A stretch of DNA of 64,000 nt from Bacillus sp. SA1-12 (GCF_000981385.1 NZ_LATZ01000001.1:62001-126000), one strand, 5' to 3'; counted from the stretch's first letter, positions 10,013 to 20,242 are shown. Numbers and translations: made by a program. Notes: generated by a model from the letters alone, not told the origin.

Positions 10013-10654
10013 TTAATATTCATTTGGTACCTTTTTCTTTGCAGAAACATTTAAAGAGATTAGTTGCCGCTTATACAATGCCGCTATCCCATTTAGTATA
10101 CCTTCTGGTAATTTCTTCGGAAAAAGGGGATGGCGATAAAAACGGTAATAGGCATTTTTCAAGTCACGCCATTGCGTGCAATCCTTCTTTTGTTTAAATC
10201 TTGCCACATCAATCATTTTTATATGATTGTCAGGAGTAATAATGATATTTCGCAGGTGGATATCTGATGGATTCAGTCCAACTTTTCTAACTAAATCCAA
10301 TATATGATCGACTTCCTTAATATGATGCTCCTGAATAATGATTCCTTTCGTTAAACAAGAAAATAAGGTATTTCCATTTATATAATCCATCGTGATAAAA
10401 TTTTCTCCAGATTCATAAACAGCAGGAAAATAGGGAATATGCGGGATCTTATGATAAATCTCTATTTCTTCCTTCGCTATATGAGTAAACTGGGGCGGAA
10501 ATACTTTTATTACCTTATCAGAATCTTTTATTTTAAAAACACAGGCACTTCTTCCTGTTCCGATTAGTTTAAGATCCTGATGGTGTTGTTTTATATGAAT
10601 TTTTCCTTTGTTCATTTCAAATACAATACTTTTAGCATAATCATAACTAGTCAT
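10013..10654 (-). CDS. small eukaryotic-like Ser/Thr kinase (YrzF-like) under Mn2+ riboswitch
   Basis: A 213-aa cytoplasmic protein with a reduced protein-kinase fold, resembling Bacillus YrzF. Visible motifs are the nucleotide loop LIGTGRSACVFKI (about 31-43), lysine in KVIKVF (about 50), catalytic loop SDIHLRN (about 149-155) and metal site MIDVARF (about 168-174) replacing DFG. It has no transmembrane or PASTA segment, so it is not a PrkC-type sensor. Kinase activity and substrate are unknown. Transcription comes from a promoter and yybP-ykoY riboswitch 70-240 bp upstream, which should make expression rise with Mn2+. The start ATG is preceded by AAAGGAG. A sugar or antibiotic kinase is possible but the motifs fit the Hanks type better. 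Confidence 0.75.
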   Translation of the reverse strand: MTSYDYAKSIVFEMNKGKIHIKQHHQDLKLIGTGRSACVFKIKDSDKVIKVFPPQFTHIAKEEIEIYHKIPHIPYFPAVYESGENFITMDYINGNTLFSCLTKGIIIQEHHIKEVDHILDLVRKVGLNPSDIHLRNIIITPDNHIKMIDVARFKQKKDCTQWRDLKNAYYRFYRHPLFPKKLPEGILNGIAALYKRQLISLNVSAKKKVPNEY

Positions 10655-10662
10655 TTATACTA

Positions 10663-10675
10663 CTCCTTTCAGGAG
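10663..10675 (-). promoter_or_regulatory. hairpin masking the kinase Shine-Dalgarno
   Basis: Reading the minus strand, CTCCT (10675-10671) is followed by GAA and then AGGAG (10667-10663), the ribosome binding site of the kinase gene. The 5-bp stem would sequester the site and could reduce translation. Confidence 0.45.
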
Positions 10676-10724
10676 AATAGATCGAACCATATTTTTAATA
10701 GATCATCAGCTTGCTAGATGAATA

Positions 10725-10759
10725 TAAAAAAGACCTCACCAAATAAGTGGTAAAGGTCT
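10725..10759 (-). terminator. riboswitch expression-platform terminator
   Basis: On the minus strand AGACCTTTACC (10759-10749) pairs with GGTGAGGTCT (10740-10731), with a small internal loop, and is followed by TTTTTAT. Its 5' arm is the 3' strand of aptamer helix P1, so ligand-stabilised P1 and the terminator are mutually exclusive. Confidence 0.88.
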
Positions 10760-10841
10760 CGCAAACAACGATTGTTGCCAGCAAAGCCGAGGTAAGTATA
10801 ACCCGTATTGACGACTTTCCTGTACAGCTACTCCCCTTTAG
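10749..10841 (-). promoter_or_regulatory. yybP-ykoY manganese riboswitch aptamer
   Basis: The minus strand shows the family's conserved blocks in order: AAAGGGGAGTAG, GTCGTCA, GGCTTTGCTGGC and GCGAGACCTTTACC. AAAGG and CCTTT close helix P1. Riboswitches of this class bind Mn2+ and in Bacillus switch genes on by preventing termination. They usually precede Mn2+ exporters (MntP, TerC, P-type ATPases). Here the next gene is a kinase. Confidence 0.93.
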
Positions 10842-10867
10842 AAGGAATCAAAAATGAATTTATCATT

Positions 10868-10896
10868 ATTATAATTTTTATTCAAATTGTGGTCAA
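10868..10896 (-). promoter_or_regulatory. sigma-A promoter of the riboswitch-kinase transcript
   Basis: On the minus strand TTGACC (10896-10891), a 17-base spacer and TATAAT (10873-10868) form a near-consensus promoter. It starts about 20 bp before the aptamer. Confidence 0.8.
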
Positions 10897-11037
10897 TTAA
10901 TTACTATCATTCCTTTTTTTCTACCTATCAATGGAATCGCCTTCATTAGGGCAAAATACCGGTATAACTTCCATTAGCGGGAGTTTAACTGTTCAAATTG
11001 GGATAAATTACTATAACATATTCAGAGGCTTTAAAGC

Positions 11038-11385
11038 ATGATGAAGCGAATATCAACTGATGCAGTTTATGTAGAGGATCAACAAAAGGATAAATCTTTT
11101 TGGACGGATAAGGCAGGCTATGAGGTAACGGCATATAGGCCGACATGCATATAGGCTAGAAGTTTCCCCATAAGGTGCCGAGTAATGTTTAGTTATTTAT
11201 TCTAAATCCATAATGAACGGATCAGAGTATATGAAAGCATCTTAGTCTTTGAATGTGAGGACATTGAAAAAGATATGAAACGATGAGGACAGATTTGCAA
11301 GTAAATTGAATAAAATGGAGTGGGGAATTTCCCTTTCGTTCAATTTTAAAACGAAGATGGAAATGAATCTTTAGTAAAAGGCTAA
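11038..11385 (+). pseudogene. degraded VOC/glyoxalase-family gene
   Basis: ATG at 11038 opens a 38-codon frame reading MMKRISTDAVYVEDQQKDKS and onward. This is a typical VOC-family N-terminus, and it ends at TAG (11152). Further on, FECEDIEK (near 11254-11277) and the C-terminal pattern NGVGNFPFVQF...DGNESLVKG are still readable up to 11385, broken by stops and frameshifts. The size matches a 115-125 aa glyoxalase/bleomycin-resistance protein. An intact, distinct VOC gene occurs at 53915-54307. Clearly inactivated; the original substrate is unknown. Confidence 0.8.
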
Positions 11386-11413
11386 TTTAAGCGATCCTTT
11401 CAAAACAAAGAAT

Positions 11414-11450
11414 CTGTCCCTCCAAACACCAATTATAACTGGAGGGATAG
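11414..11450 (-). terminator. terminator of araPST
   Basis: TCCCTCCA (11417-11424) pairs with TGGAGGGA (11440-11447) just past the araT stop. The U tract on the minus strand is poor (ATTCTTTGTTTT), so efficiency is uncertain. Confidence 0.65.
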
Positions 11451-11456
11451 TCCTTT

Positions 11457-12671
11457 TTACTTATCTTCCACTAACCCTTTCCGATATTTAATCGGAGATA
11501 CGCCCATCACCTTTTTAAAAGCAGTACTAAAATAGTGCTGTGTATCATAGCCAACTTGCTCTGATATTTCTACAATTGGTAAATCTGTAGAATTTAGTAG
11601 TTGGATCGCCTTTTTTATTCTCAAATTGGTTACCAAATTTACAAAAGACATGCCAAGTTCCTGTTTTATTACTCGACTTAAATAAACAGGTGATACTTGT
11701 AAGGTTTGTGCGACAGCTTCCAATGTAATAGAGGGCTCTGTGTAATGCCCTTCAATAAATAGCCTTGCCCGTCGAACAACAGGAGAGATAACGGACTCTT
11801 GATCAACTGCCTCTTTACAAAGTCTATACACTTCAGGAATAGTTTCCAAGTTGCCATCAATCGTTTCCACGTACAAATGGACAGTCATTTTCAGGCATTC
11901 TTTAATCGCTTCTTCCACTTTTTTAACCAAGGTTTCAGTAACTTCTTTCCATACGATCAAGTTGATTCTTCCAGTGTCGTCTCGAAAAATGACAGGAATA
12001 TAGGATTCAAGTATTTCCAGTATGATATTTTCAATTGAAAAGAAAAACATCTGCTTGTCTTTATCGTTTAATAATGGTTTATTCGCGAAGTATTCTGGAC
12101 TTTGCATGATTGCGAACAGCTTTGGACTTTCTAAAGGTAATTCCAGAAATTCTAATTGCTTTAAAATATCTGATTCTTTTAATCGTCCCTCTACCCATTC
12201 CCGGCAAAACCTTTCCCTTAATATTGAAAGATTCTTTGATATTTGGTTGGAAGCCATTTTTAAATATTCATCCTGCTTTACTGTCTTTTCAAGTTCATTT
12301 CGTACACCCTCCAATACTTGTTTTAATTGATCTGGATCAGCCGGCTTTAAAATGTAGTCTGTGACATTTAATCTTACAGCTTCTTGCGCATAAGAGAATT
12401 CATCGTGTCCAGTAATAATGACTATTTTACAATGTGGCAGCTTTTCACGTATTTCCTTTATTAAAGTAATCCCATTCATAATCGGCATATTTAAATCTGC
12501 TAAAAGAATATCAACAGAGTGCTCTAATGCCAGCTCTAACGCCTCCTCACCGTCCTCAGCCTCAGCTTTTACATCCATTTGAAGTGATGACCAATCAACA
12601 GAATCCCGAATCCCTTCACGAATTACAGGCTCATCATCAGCAATTAATACCTTCCAAGTGGTTTTGTTCAT
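11457..12671 (-). CDS. araT: AraC-type response regulator (AraT)
   Basis: A YesN-type response regulator. The receiver domain (about 5-125) has phospho-acceptor D59 in LLADLNMPIM. A central region follows, then a C-terminal AraC double HTH (about 300-400; LEAVAQTLQVSPVYLSRV and the closing YFSTAFKKVMGVSPIKYRK). I use ATG at 12671, two codons from an alternative GTG, both behind AAGGGGGG. It follows the sensor kinase by 19 bp. In Geobacillus the homologous AraT activates araEGH; that role is inferred here from synteny with araEGH and araPS. Confidence 0.85.
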   Translation of the reverse strand: MNKTTWKVLIADDEPVIREGIRDSVDWSSLQMDVKAEAEDGEEALELALEHSVDILLADLNMPIMNGITLIKEIREKLPHCKIVIITGHDEFSYAQEAVRLNVTDYILKPADPDQLKQVLEGVRNELEKTVKQDEYLKMASNQISKNLSILRERFCREWVEGRLKESDILKQLEFLELPLESPKLFAIMQSPEYFANKPLLNDKDKQMFFFSIENIILEILESYIPVIFRDDTGRINLIVWKEVTETLVKKVEEAIKECLKMTVHLYVETIDGNLETIPEVYRLCKEAVDQESVISPVVRRARLFIEGHYTEPSITLEAVAQTLQVSPVYLSRVIKQELGMSFVNLVTNLRIKKAIQLLNSTDLPIVEISEQVGYDTQHYFSTAFKKVMGVSPIKYRKGLVEDK

Positions 12672-12690
12672 CACGTTCCCCCCTTGACTT

Positions 12691-14499
12691 TTACCTTTTT
12701 ATACTATTTCTTTGGATTGGCAGATTAATCATAACAACAGTCCCTTCACCAAGTATGCTGTCAATTATTAAGCCATATTGGTCTCCGTACGTTAATTTTA
12801 TTCTCGCTTGGACATTCATCATTCCATAACCAAAATCTACCCGTTTTCCATTCTCCTCTTTTACCTTATAGAGGCTGTCCATTTTTTCCCTTAAAGCATC
12901 AAGTTTATCCGATGGAATGCCTTTGCCGTCATCTGTTACTTTTATAACTAATCGGTCTTGTTCTTCTTTTGCATGGATATGAATATGACCAGGTCCTTTT
13001 CTTTCTTTAATTCCATGATATATGGCATTTTCCACAATAGGCTGGAGAACAAGCTTAAGTATTGTGACATCATGGATTTTTGGTTCCAGCTTAATTGAAT
13101 AGTTGAGCTTATCACGATATCTTGCTTTTTGAATACTCAAATAGCTTTGGATATGGGTTATTTCTTCTGTCAATAAAATAATGTCATTTCCTTTACTCAG
13201 ACCAATTCGAAACAATCTTGATAATGAGGCAACAACCTCTGAAACATCATCAGCACCTCGTTTTCTGGCCATCCAATTGATCGTGTCCAATGTATTATAA
13301 AGAAAATGAGGTTTGATATGTGCTTGAAGACTCCTAAGTTCTGCTTCCCTTTTTTGGCGTTCTTGCTGTTCAGTTAGTGAAATAAGATCATTGACTTTAA
13401 CGATCATATGGTTGAAGCTTCTCCCTAGCATCCCTATTTCGTCTTTTCGATCACCTTTATAACGGATCGAGAGATTTCCTGATTCTACTTTTCTCATAAA
13501 TGACATCAGCTGGACAATTGGCTTTGACATTGAGTTAGAAAGATAGTATGAAGCTGTGATCCCAAATAAACAAACAAAAAAGACAAACGAAATGACATAT
13601 AAATGAATCGTTTTTACTTCAATAATTGATTCATCGGTCGAAAAAATACCAACCGTCGTCCAATTCGTAAATGGCTGTTTTTGATAAATAAACTGCAAGG
13701 TGTTTCCTTCCAGCTCCTCTGAGAAATAACCAGATTCCTCGCTGTTAAGCAACCGCTTAGGTATTTCCTTCACTAATGGATTTGCCGGCGAATAAATTTC
13801 TTCGCCATTTTCATCAATAACCATTAAATATCCTGATTTTCCCAATCTGACATTCTTTGTCGCTTCGGCAATCACCCGGAGCTTTAAATCAATTAAAACT
13901 ACACCTCTCACCTCTTGGGTTTCAGGTTCAATAATGGAACGGACAACAGTAACTACTTCACTGTTTTTGTAATTAACATGACTTGTAATTGCACGATTAG
14001 CCGGATGGCCGATTATTTTAAAAATCCCTTCATTTTGAACGGCTTCCTTATACCATGATTCTTTAGTTAAATTCTCGTTAGATCTTGAGTAAAGTTCGTT
14101 ACTTATATAATCTCCGTGGCTATTAACGACTAAAATCCCAGCAACTTCAGGATACAAAGTTGAAAGCCCTTGCATGAATTTCCGAATTGAGTATACCTCA
14201 TCCTCTGATTGATTGGTAGTTGGTTGTTTCTGAGAAAAGAAAGTTTTTATTTCAGGGTCCATTGAGAGCAAATAACTTATATTCTGCATATTGCTTGCAT
14301 AGGTTTCCAATGTTTTATTCACTTGTCCGATTAACTGCAGCGTATGCTGTGTTGCTTGGTTGTCAATAATCCTCTCTACTGTAAAACCGGTTAATAAACC
14401 AAGCCCCATAGAAGGCAGAATACTGATTAATAGAAGGAGCGTAATAATTTTATAGCGAATTGGAAAATTATTAAGTTTAAAGACTGGTTTCTTCATCAT
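12691..14499 (-). CDS. araS: YesM-type sensor histidine kinase (AraS)
   Basis: Membrane sensor kinase. It has TM1 (about 17-40), an extracellular Cache-like domain (41-297), TM2 (299-321), HAMP (322-374), a His_kinase dimer segment with phospho-acceptor H398 in PHFLYNTL, and an HATPase_c domain (about 470-595; VENAIYHG and DDGKGIP). It should receive the arabinose signal through the AraP binding protein and phosphorylate AraT. It lies 27 bp after araP and 19 bp before araT, so the three are one unit. The 602-aa length is standard for the family. Confidence 0.85.
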   Translation of the reverse strand: MMKKPVFKLNNFPIRYKIITLLLLISILPSMGLGLLTGFTVERIIDNQATQHTLQLIGQVNKTLETYASNMQNISYLLSMDPEIKTFFSQKQPTTNQSEDEVYSIRKFMQGLSTLYPEVAGILVVNSHGDYISNELYSRSNENLTKESWYKEAVQNEGIFKIIGHPANRAITSHVNYKNSEVVTVVRSIIEPETQEVRGVVLIDLKLRVIAEATKNVRLGKSGYLMVIDENGEEIYSPANPLVKEIPKRLLNSEESGYFSEELEGNTLQFIYQKQPFTNWTTVGIFSTDESIIEVKTIHLYVISFVFFVCLFGITASYYLSNSMSKPIVQLMSFMRKVESGNLSIRYKGDRKDEIGMLGRSFNHMIVKVNDLISLTEQQERQKREAELRSLQAHIKPHFLYNTLDTINWMARKRGADDVSEVVASLSRLFRIGLSKGNDIILLTEEITHIQSYLSIQKARYRDKLNYSIKLEPKIHDVTILKLVLQPIVENAIYHGIKERKGPGHIHIHAKEEQDRLVIKVTDDGKGIPSDKLDALREKMDSLYKVKEENGKRVDFGYGMMNVQARIKLTYGDQYGLIIDSILGEGTVVMINLPIQRNSIKR

Positions 14500-14526
14500 A
14501 CTTCAACTCTCGTCCTCTTGAAGTTT

Positions 14527-15543
14527 TTAGTCTGCATAATACTCTTCAATATTCTCTTTCGTGACAACCGAAATCCCTGTATCCACATATTCAGGTAATA
14601 TCGCTGATTGCTCGCCTTGCTGTGTTGGGGAAAATGAAGAAGTTCCATGATTATGCTGGAAAAGGAACTGCATGGACCAATAACCCATATTCCAGGTGCC
14701 TTGAGCCAATGTTGCCGAAATAGCGCCTTCCTTTATTTTATCAAGAGTTCGTTTATCCGTATCAAAACTAATAATTCTTATTTGTTGTTCCTTTTTTAAC
14801 GATTCTGTTGCTTGAGCAATACCAACACCGCCATTTGCTTCTGTTGTAAAAATCCCCTGAATATCTGGATGTTCTTTAATAATATCTAATGCAGCTTGTT
14901 CTGAACGCAATTGATCACCTTTGCCATCTTTTATTTCTACGACCTCCATACGAGGATATTCTTCCTCAATGGTCTCAACAAAACCATCTGTTCTTTCCTG
15001 ATGATTCAGCTGATCTGGCAGGGTGATAACCGCTACTTTTCCATTACGATTCAATAAATCAGCCATTTTATGAGCTCCAGTCTCACCCGCAACATAATTA
15101 TTTGTTCCCAAAAAGGATAGTGCCTTGCTTGAAGGAGCATCGGAATCAAACAAAACAACAGGAATTCCTGCTTCAATCGCTTTATTAATCGTTGTGTTTA
15201 ATTCATATGGATTTATTGCTGATATCGCAATTCCCGCCGGCTTTTTAGCGATGACTTGTTCCAAAACTGTAATTTGTTCATGGGAATCATACTGGGTTGC
15301 GCCACGGTATTCAACTGATACATTCAACTCATTGGCCGCATCTTCGAATCCTTTGATAGCACTTTTCCAGTAATCAATCCCTGCTAAAAACGTAACCATT
15401 ACATATTTTTCTCCCATATCTCCTTGTAATTGCTCTTCATTTTTTCCAAAAGGATATAAAAAGGATTCTTTTAAGTAATAGTTATATAGATAAATGGAAA
15501 AGATCGAAAATAAAATGACATAGACAAGTAAAAGCTTTTTCAC
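14527..15543 (-). CDS. araP: membrane-anchored sugar-binding sensor protein (AraP)
   Basis: A Peripla_BP_4 (RbsB-like) sugar-binding protein fused to a single N-terminal membrane anchor (residues 3-24). There is no lipobox cysteine, so it is tethered rather than lipidated. It begins with GTG behind GAGGTGATGACAT. In place of a transporter it is followed by a histidine kinase and response regulator. This is the arrangement of Geobacillus araPST, where AraP binds extracellular arabinose and triggers AraS. The B. subtilis gene also called araP is an unrelated permease. An AraR-like operator sits in its promoter. Confidence 0.8.
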   Translation of the reverse strand: MKKLLLVYVILFSIFSIYLYNYYLKESFLYPFGKNEEQLQGDMGEKYVMVTFLAGIDYWKSAIKGFEDAANELNVSVEYRGATQYDSHEQITVLEQVIAKKPAGIAISAINPYELNTTINKAIEAGIPVVLFDSDAPSSKALSFLGTNNYVAGETGAHKMADLLNRNGKVAVITLPDQLNHQERTDGFVETIEEEYPRMEVVEIKDGKGDQLRSEQAALDIIKEHPDIQGIFTTEANGGVGIAQATESLKKEQQIRIISFDTDKRTLDKIKEGAISATLAQGTWNMGYWSMQFLFQHNHGTSSFSPTQQGEQSAILPEYVDTGISVVTKENIEEYYAD

Positions 15544-15603
15544 ATGTCATCACCTCTAATGAAAAATTATAACTATGGCCTAAAGGCTGGGTATGTTTAA
15601 CCT

Positions 15604-15623
15604 ATTATACACATGTACGTACA
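15604..15623 (-). promoter_or_regulatory. araPST promoter with AraR-like operator
   Basis: On the minus strand a -10 TATAAT (15609-15604) is preceded by TGTACGTACA (15623-15614), the palindromic core of Bacillus AraR operators, located between -10 and -35. The -35 region is poor. Arabinose-relieved repression of the sensor operon is implied. No araR gene is in this window. Confidence 0.7.
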
Positions 15624-15696
15624 ATCTGCATATTAAAAATTATTCGCTGTTTATTGTTATATTGTATACCATATAAACCATTTTTACTTTTAAATC

Positions 15697-15733
15697 AGAA
15701 AAAACCTTCCCTATTTACTAGGAAAGGTTTTTG
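15697..15733 (-). terminator. terminator of the arabinosidase operon
   Basis: On the minus strand AAAACCTTTCCTA (15731-15719) pairs with TAGGGAAGGTTTT (15713-15701), with one G-U pair, followed by TTTCTG. It lies 10 bp beyond the GH51 stop. Confidence 0.8.
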
Positions 15734-15742
15734 TTAGTAGGC

Positions 15743-17248
<1,506 letters not shown>

Positions 17249-17340
17249 TTATCATCCTTTCTCAAACCTTAAAGTATGAAATAATATCAATATACTAATC
17301 TTTGAATCTAAGAGAGCTACACAATTATTACCGAACGGAT

Positions 17341-18315
17341 TTACTTGATGAGTTGTTTTGAATCAGCAACAGGCTCACCAAAGATAGGAAGTCCATCTTC
17401 CCCCCAAGTAAATTCTTGAGCCCGAGTATGTCGGTTCGGATCATAAAGTGGGTTCCCTTCAATTTCTTTATAATTCCTTGCATGATAAACAATAATATCT
17501 TTCGATCCATCCTCTGATACTGTAAAACTGTTATGTCCAGGGCCATATTGTCCCATGTTCTCACTCGTTTTAAACACTGGCTCTGGCAGCTTAGTCCAAG
17601 ACTCAGGATTAAGTAAATCAGCGGAGTCAGAAGCATACAATAATCCCATGCAATAATGATGATCTGTTGCGCTGGCTGAAAACGTAATGATTATTTTCCC
17701 ATTCCGGTTTAAAACCGCAGGTCCTTCATTTACTAAATATCCGATTTTTTCCCAATCATATTCTGGAGTTGTGATCATCACCTGTTCCCCGGATAAGGTC
17801 CAAGGGTTGCTCATTTTTGAAATATAAAGATTCGAATTCCCCTTAATATTAGGATCTTTTTGCGGCCAAACTAAGTATCTTTCCCCATTATGTTCAAAAG
17901 TTGTCGCATCAAGCGAAAATGATTCCCACTTTGCTTTGATTTGACCCTTTTCCACCCATTCACCCTCTAACGGATTTGCGGATTTCGTTTCAAGTACAAA
18001 CATACGATGATCAAATAATCCTTCATTTGTTTCAGTCGTCCTTGCTGCTGCAAAATAGATGTACCATGCCCCATCAATAAAATGAATTTCTGGAGCCCAA
18101 ATATTAGCGCTCATTGGACCTGTATCATACTTTCTCCATACAATTACCGGTTCAGCACTTTCCAGGCCCTGAATGGTTGCAGATCTTCGAAGCTCGATTC
18201 GATCATACTCTGGTACAGAAGCTGTAAAATAGTAGTATCCATCAACATGTTTATAAATCCATGGATCTGCACGTTGTTCGATTATCGGGTTTTTGTATAA
18301 ATAATTCTGGTCCAT
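17341..18315 (-). CDS. GH43 arabinosidase/arabinanase-like glycosidase
   Basis: A five-bladed beta-propeller glycosidase of family 43, 324 aa from ATG at 18315 (AGGAG 7 bp upstream). An earlier in-frame ATG at 18330 has its ribosome site inside the frame and is less likely. The expected acids are visible: general base D in ADPWIYKH (about residue 16), the pKa-modulating D in SLDATTFEHNG (about 133), and acid E in VNEGPAVLNRNG. No signal peptide is present, so it acts on imported arabino-oligosaccharides together with AbfA. Arabinofuranosidase, exo-arabinanase and xylosidase activities cannot be separated by reading alone. Confidence 0.83.
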   Translation of the reverse strand: MDQNYLYKNPIIEQRADPWIYKHVDGYYYFTASVPEYDRIELRRSATIQGLESAEPVIVWRKYDTGPMSANIWAPEIHFIDGAWYIYFAAARTTETNEGLFDHRMFVLETKSANPLEGEWVEKGQIKAKWESFSLDATTFEHNGERYLVWPQKDPNIKGNSNLYISKMSNPWTLSGEQVMITTPEYDWEKIGYLVNEGPAVLNRNGKIIITFSASATDHHYCMGLLYASDSADLLNPESWTKLPEPVFKTSENMGQYGPGHNSFTVSEDGSKDIIVYHARNYKEIEGNPLYDPNRHTRAQEFTWGEDGLPIFGEPVADSKQLIK

Positions 18316-18360
18316 ATCCTGTCTCCTCATTTGTGAAATGTCTAATAAAATTTGTTACTA

Positions 18361-19224
18361 TTATCCTTTGACCCCTGTCATTGTAATTCCCTCAATAAAT
18401 TGTTTTTGTGCAAAGAAGAACAATAGAATCGTAGGAATCAAGGCTAAGACCGATCCTGCCATAATTAACGTCCATTCTGATGTGTAATAACCATTAAATG
18501 AAGCTAATACTAATTGCAGTGTGAACTTTTCAGGTGTATTTATATAAATTAACGGTCCCATAAAGTCATTGTAGCCCGCCAAAAATCCTAGAATCCCTTG
18601 GGTAACAATTGCAGGCTTTGCCAAAGGAAACATAATTCTTAAGAAAATCCCAAAATAACTTAGACCATCTATTTTTGCTGCCTCAATTAATTCATCAGGT
18701 ATTGTCATAAAAAATTGTCTTAAGAAAAACACAGTCATTGCAGCCCCAAACATACCCGGGATAATCAATGGCTTCCATGTATCAAGCCAGCCTAAATCCC
18801 TAAAAATGATAAAAGTAGGAACCATGGTTACAACACCAGGAAGCATAATTGTTGCAAGCAATAAGAAAAACAGTTTGTCCCTGCCTGGAAATTTTAATTT
18901 AGCAAATGCAAACGCTGCCAGTGAGCTTGTAAACAATCCGACAATTGTTGGAGGAATAATGACCAAAAAGGTATTAATAAACCCTCTTAATAGGTTTGCT
19001 TCTGTTAAAACAATCCAATAATTTTCCCAAACAAACTTCTCTGGAAGCCATTTTGGCGGCATTTCAAAAACGGCTCCTTCAGGTTTAAGTGATGTTGACA
19101 GCATCCAGAAAAATGGAACAGCCATAATGAGTCCGCCGATAATAAGAAAGGCATAGGCACTTATTTTTTTGATAAGCTGGATATTTTTCATATTTTTGTT
19201 CCAAGAAATGCTTGTAGTAGACAT
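18361..19224 (-). CDS. CUT1 sugar ABC permease (AraQ/MalG type)
   Basis: Inner-membrane permease with six hydrophobic helices, 287 aa. The EAA loop reads EAAKIDGLSYFGIFLRIMFPLAKPA (key EAA...G), the contact site for the ATPase. The closing GITMTGVKG tail is typical of MalG-type subunits. It lies 15 bp after the partner permease and 45 bp before GH43. The likely cargo is arabino-oligosaccharides from context. No ATPase is encoded in the operon. Confidence 0.88.
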   Translation of the reverse strand: MSTTSISWNKNMKNIQLIKKISAYAFLIIGGLIMAVPFFWMLSTSLKPEGAVFEMPPKWLPEKFVWENYWIVLTEANLLRGFINTFLVIIPPTIVGLFTSSLAAFAFAKLKFPGRDKLFFLLLATIMLPGVVTMVPTFIIFRDLGWLDTWKPLIIPGMFGAAMTVFFLRQFFMTIPDELIEAAKIDGLSYFGIFLRIMFPLAKPAIVTQGILGFLAGYNDFMGPLIYINTPEKFTLQLVLASFNGYYTSEWTLIMAGSVLALIPTILLFFFAQKQFIEGITMTGVKG

Positions 19225-19239
19225 GTTTTCACTCCTTTA

Positions 19240-20169
19240 TCAGTAATGGACCCAACGCTTGCTTAGTTTGAAGTTAATAAATGTGATAATTAAGATGATG
19301 ATTCCCAGCACCCAGGCCATAGCGGAAGCATAACCCATTTCCATATAACGGAATGCATTCAGGAATAGGTAATAAACAACAGTTGTTGTAGAATAATCAG
19401 GTCCACCCTCGGTCATGATCATAAAGCGTTGGAAATCTTGCAAGGCTCCAATGATTGATGTGGTTAAAATAAAAAACGTTGTCGGTGAAATTGACGGGAT
19501 GGTAACATATCTTAATTTTTGCCAGCCATTTGCACCATCAATATCTGCTGCCTCATATAAACTTCTAGGCACTGATTGCAATGCTGCAAGATATAATATC
19601 ATGTTAATTCCCAAGCCGCCCCAGACTCCTTGGATAATCATCGCCGGCATTGCCCAATTTTCATCACTTAACCATGAAGGACCAGAAATTCCTACATATC
19701 CGAGCAATACGTTTAACAAACCAAAATCTGAGTTAAAAATCCATCTCCAAAGTAATGAAATCGCGACAATTGAACAGACAGTAGGTAAAAAGAACGCTGT
19801 TCTAAAAAGGGCAAGTCCCTTAACTTTTTGATTCAAAGCGATCGCTATTAACAAAGATAATGCCATTCCAAACGGAATTCCTATTGATGCATAAAAGGTA
19901 TTAATAACCGTTTTCCAAAACAAATCATCTTCAAAGAACAATCTTTTATAGTTATCTAAGCCATTTAATTGTGCTGGAGTATATAAATCAAATTGAGTAA
20001 AACTAACATAGACAGAGAATAACATGGGTATTAAGGCAAAAAAGAGGAAGCCTAAAATTGGTGGAGCTACAAATATATATCCCCACATATACTCTGATTT
20101 GAATTTACGCTTTTTCTTTACATCAGTAGCAGTTTTGCTAGTCTTGGCAGAAGCAGTCTGAGTATTCAT
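19240..20169 (-). CDS. CUT1 sugar ABC permease (MalF type)
   Basis: The larger partner permease, 309 aa. A basic N-terminal tail (about 1-28) precedes six transmembrane helices. The EAA loop is YEAADIDGANGWQKLRYVTIPSISP, and the protein ends with SKRWVHY. AAGGGTGAGA precedes ATG. It forms a heterodimer with the downstream permease and receives sugar from the upstream lipoprotein. Confidence 0.88.
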   Translation of the reverse strand: MNTQTASAKTSKTATDVKKKRKFKSEYMWGYIFVAPPILGFLFFALIPMLFSVYVSFTQFDLYTPAQLNGLDNYKRLFFEDDLFWKTVINTFYASIGIPFGMALSLLIAIALNQKVKGLALFRTAFFLPTVCSIVAISLLWRWIFNSDFGLLNVLLGYVGISGPSWLSDENWAMPAMIIQGVWGGLGINMILYLAALQSVPRSLYEAADIDGANGWQKLRYVTIPSISPTTFFILTTSIIGALQDFQRFMIMTEGGPDYSTTTVVYYLFLNAFRYMEMGYASAMAWVLGIIILIITFINFKLSKRWVHY

Positions 20170-20220
20170 TGTCTCACCCTTTTCAAATATAGGATTTGAT
20201 TCTTACCTTATGGAAAATTG

Positions 20221-20242
20221 AAAGGGGCTCAAAAGCCCCTTT
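20221..20242 (-). terminator. hairpin between binding protein and permease genes
   Basis: AAAGGGGCT (20221-20229) and AGCCCCTTT (20234-20242) form a 9-bp GC-rich stem with a 4-base loop right after the binding-protein stop. The U tract on the minus strand is weak, so this is better read as an mRNA-stabilising or partial terminator that raises binding protein over permeases. Confidence 0.75.

Noticed and set aside
11678..12364. Several overlapping frames inside araT
   Set aside because: All are shadows of the response regulator with no domain content or start signals.
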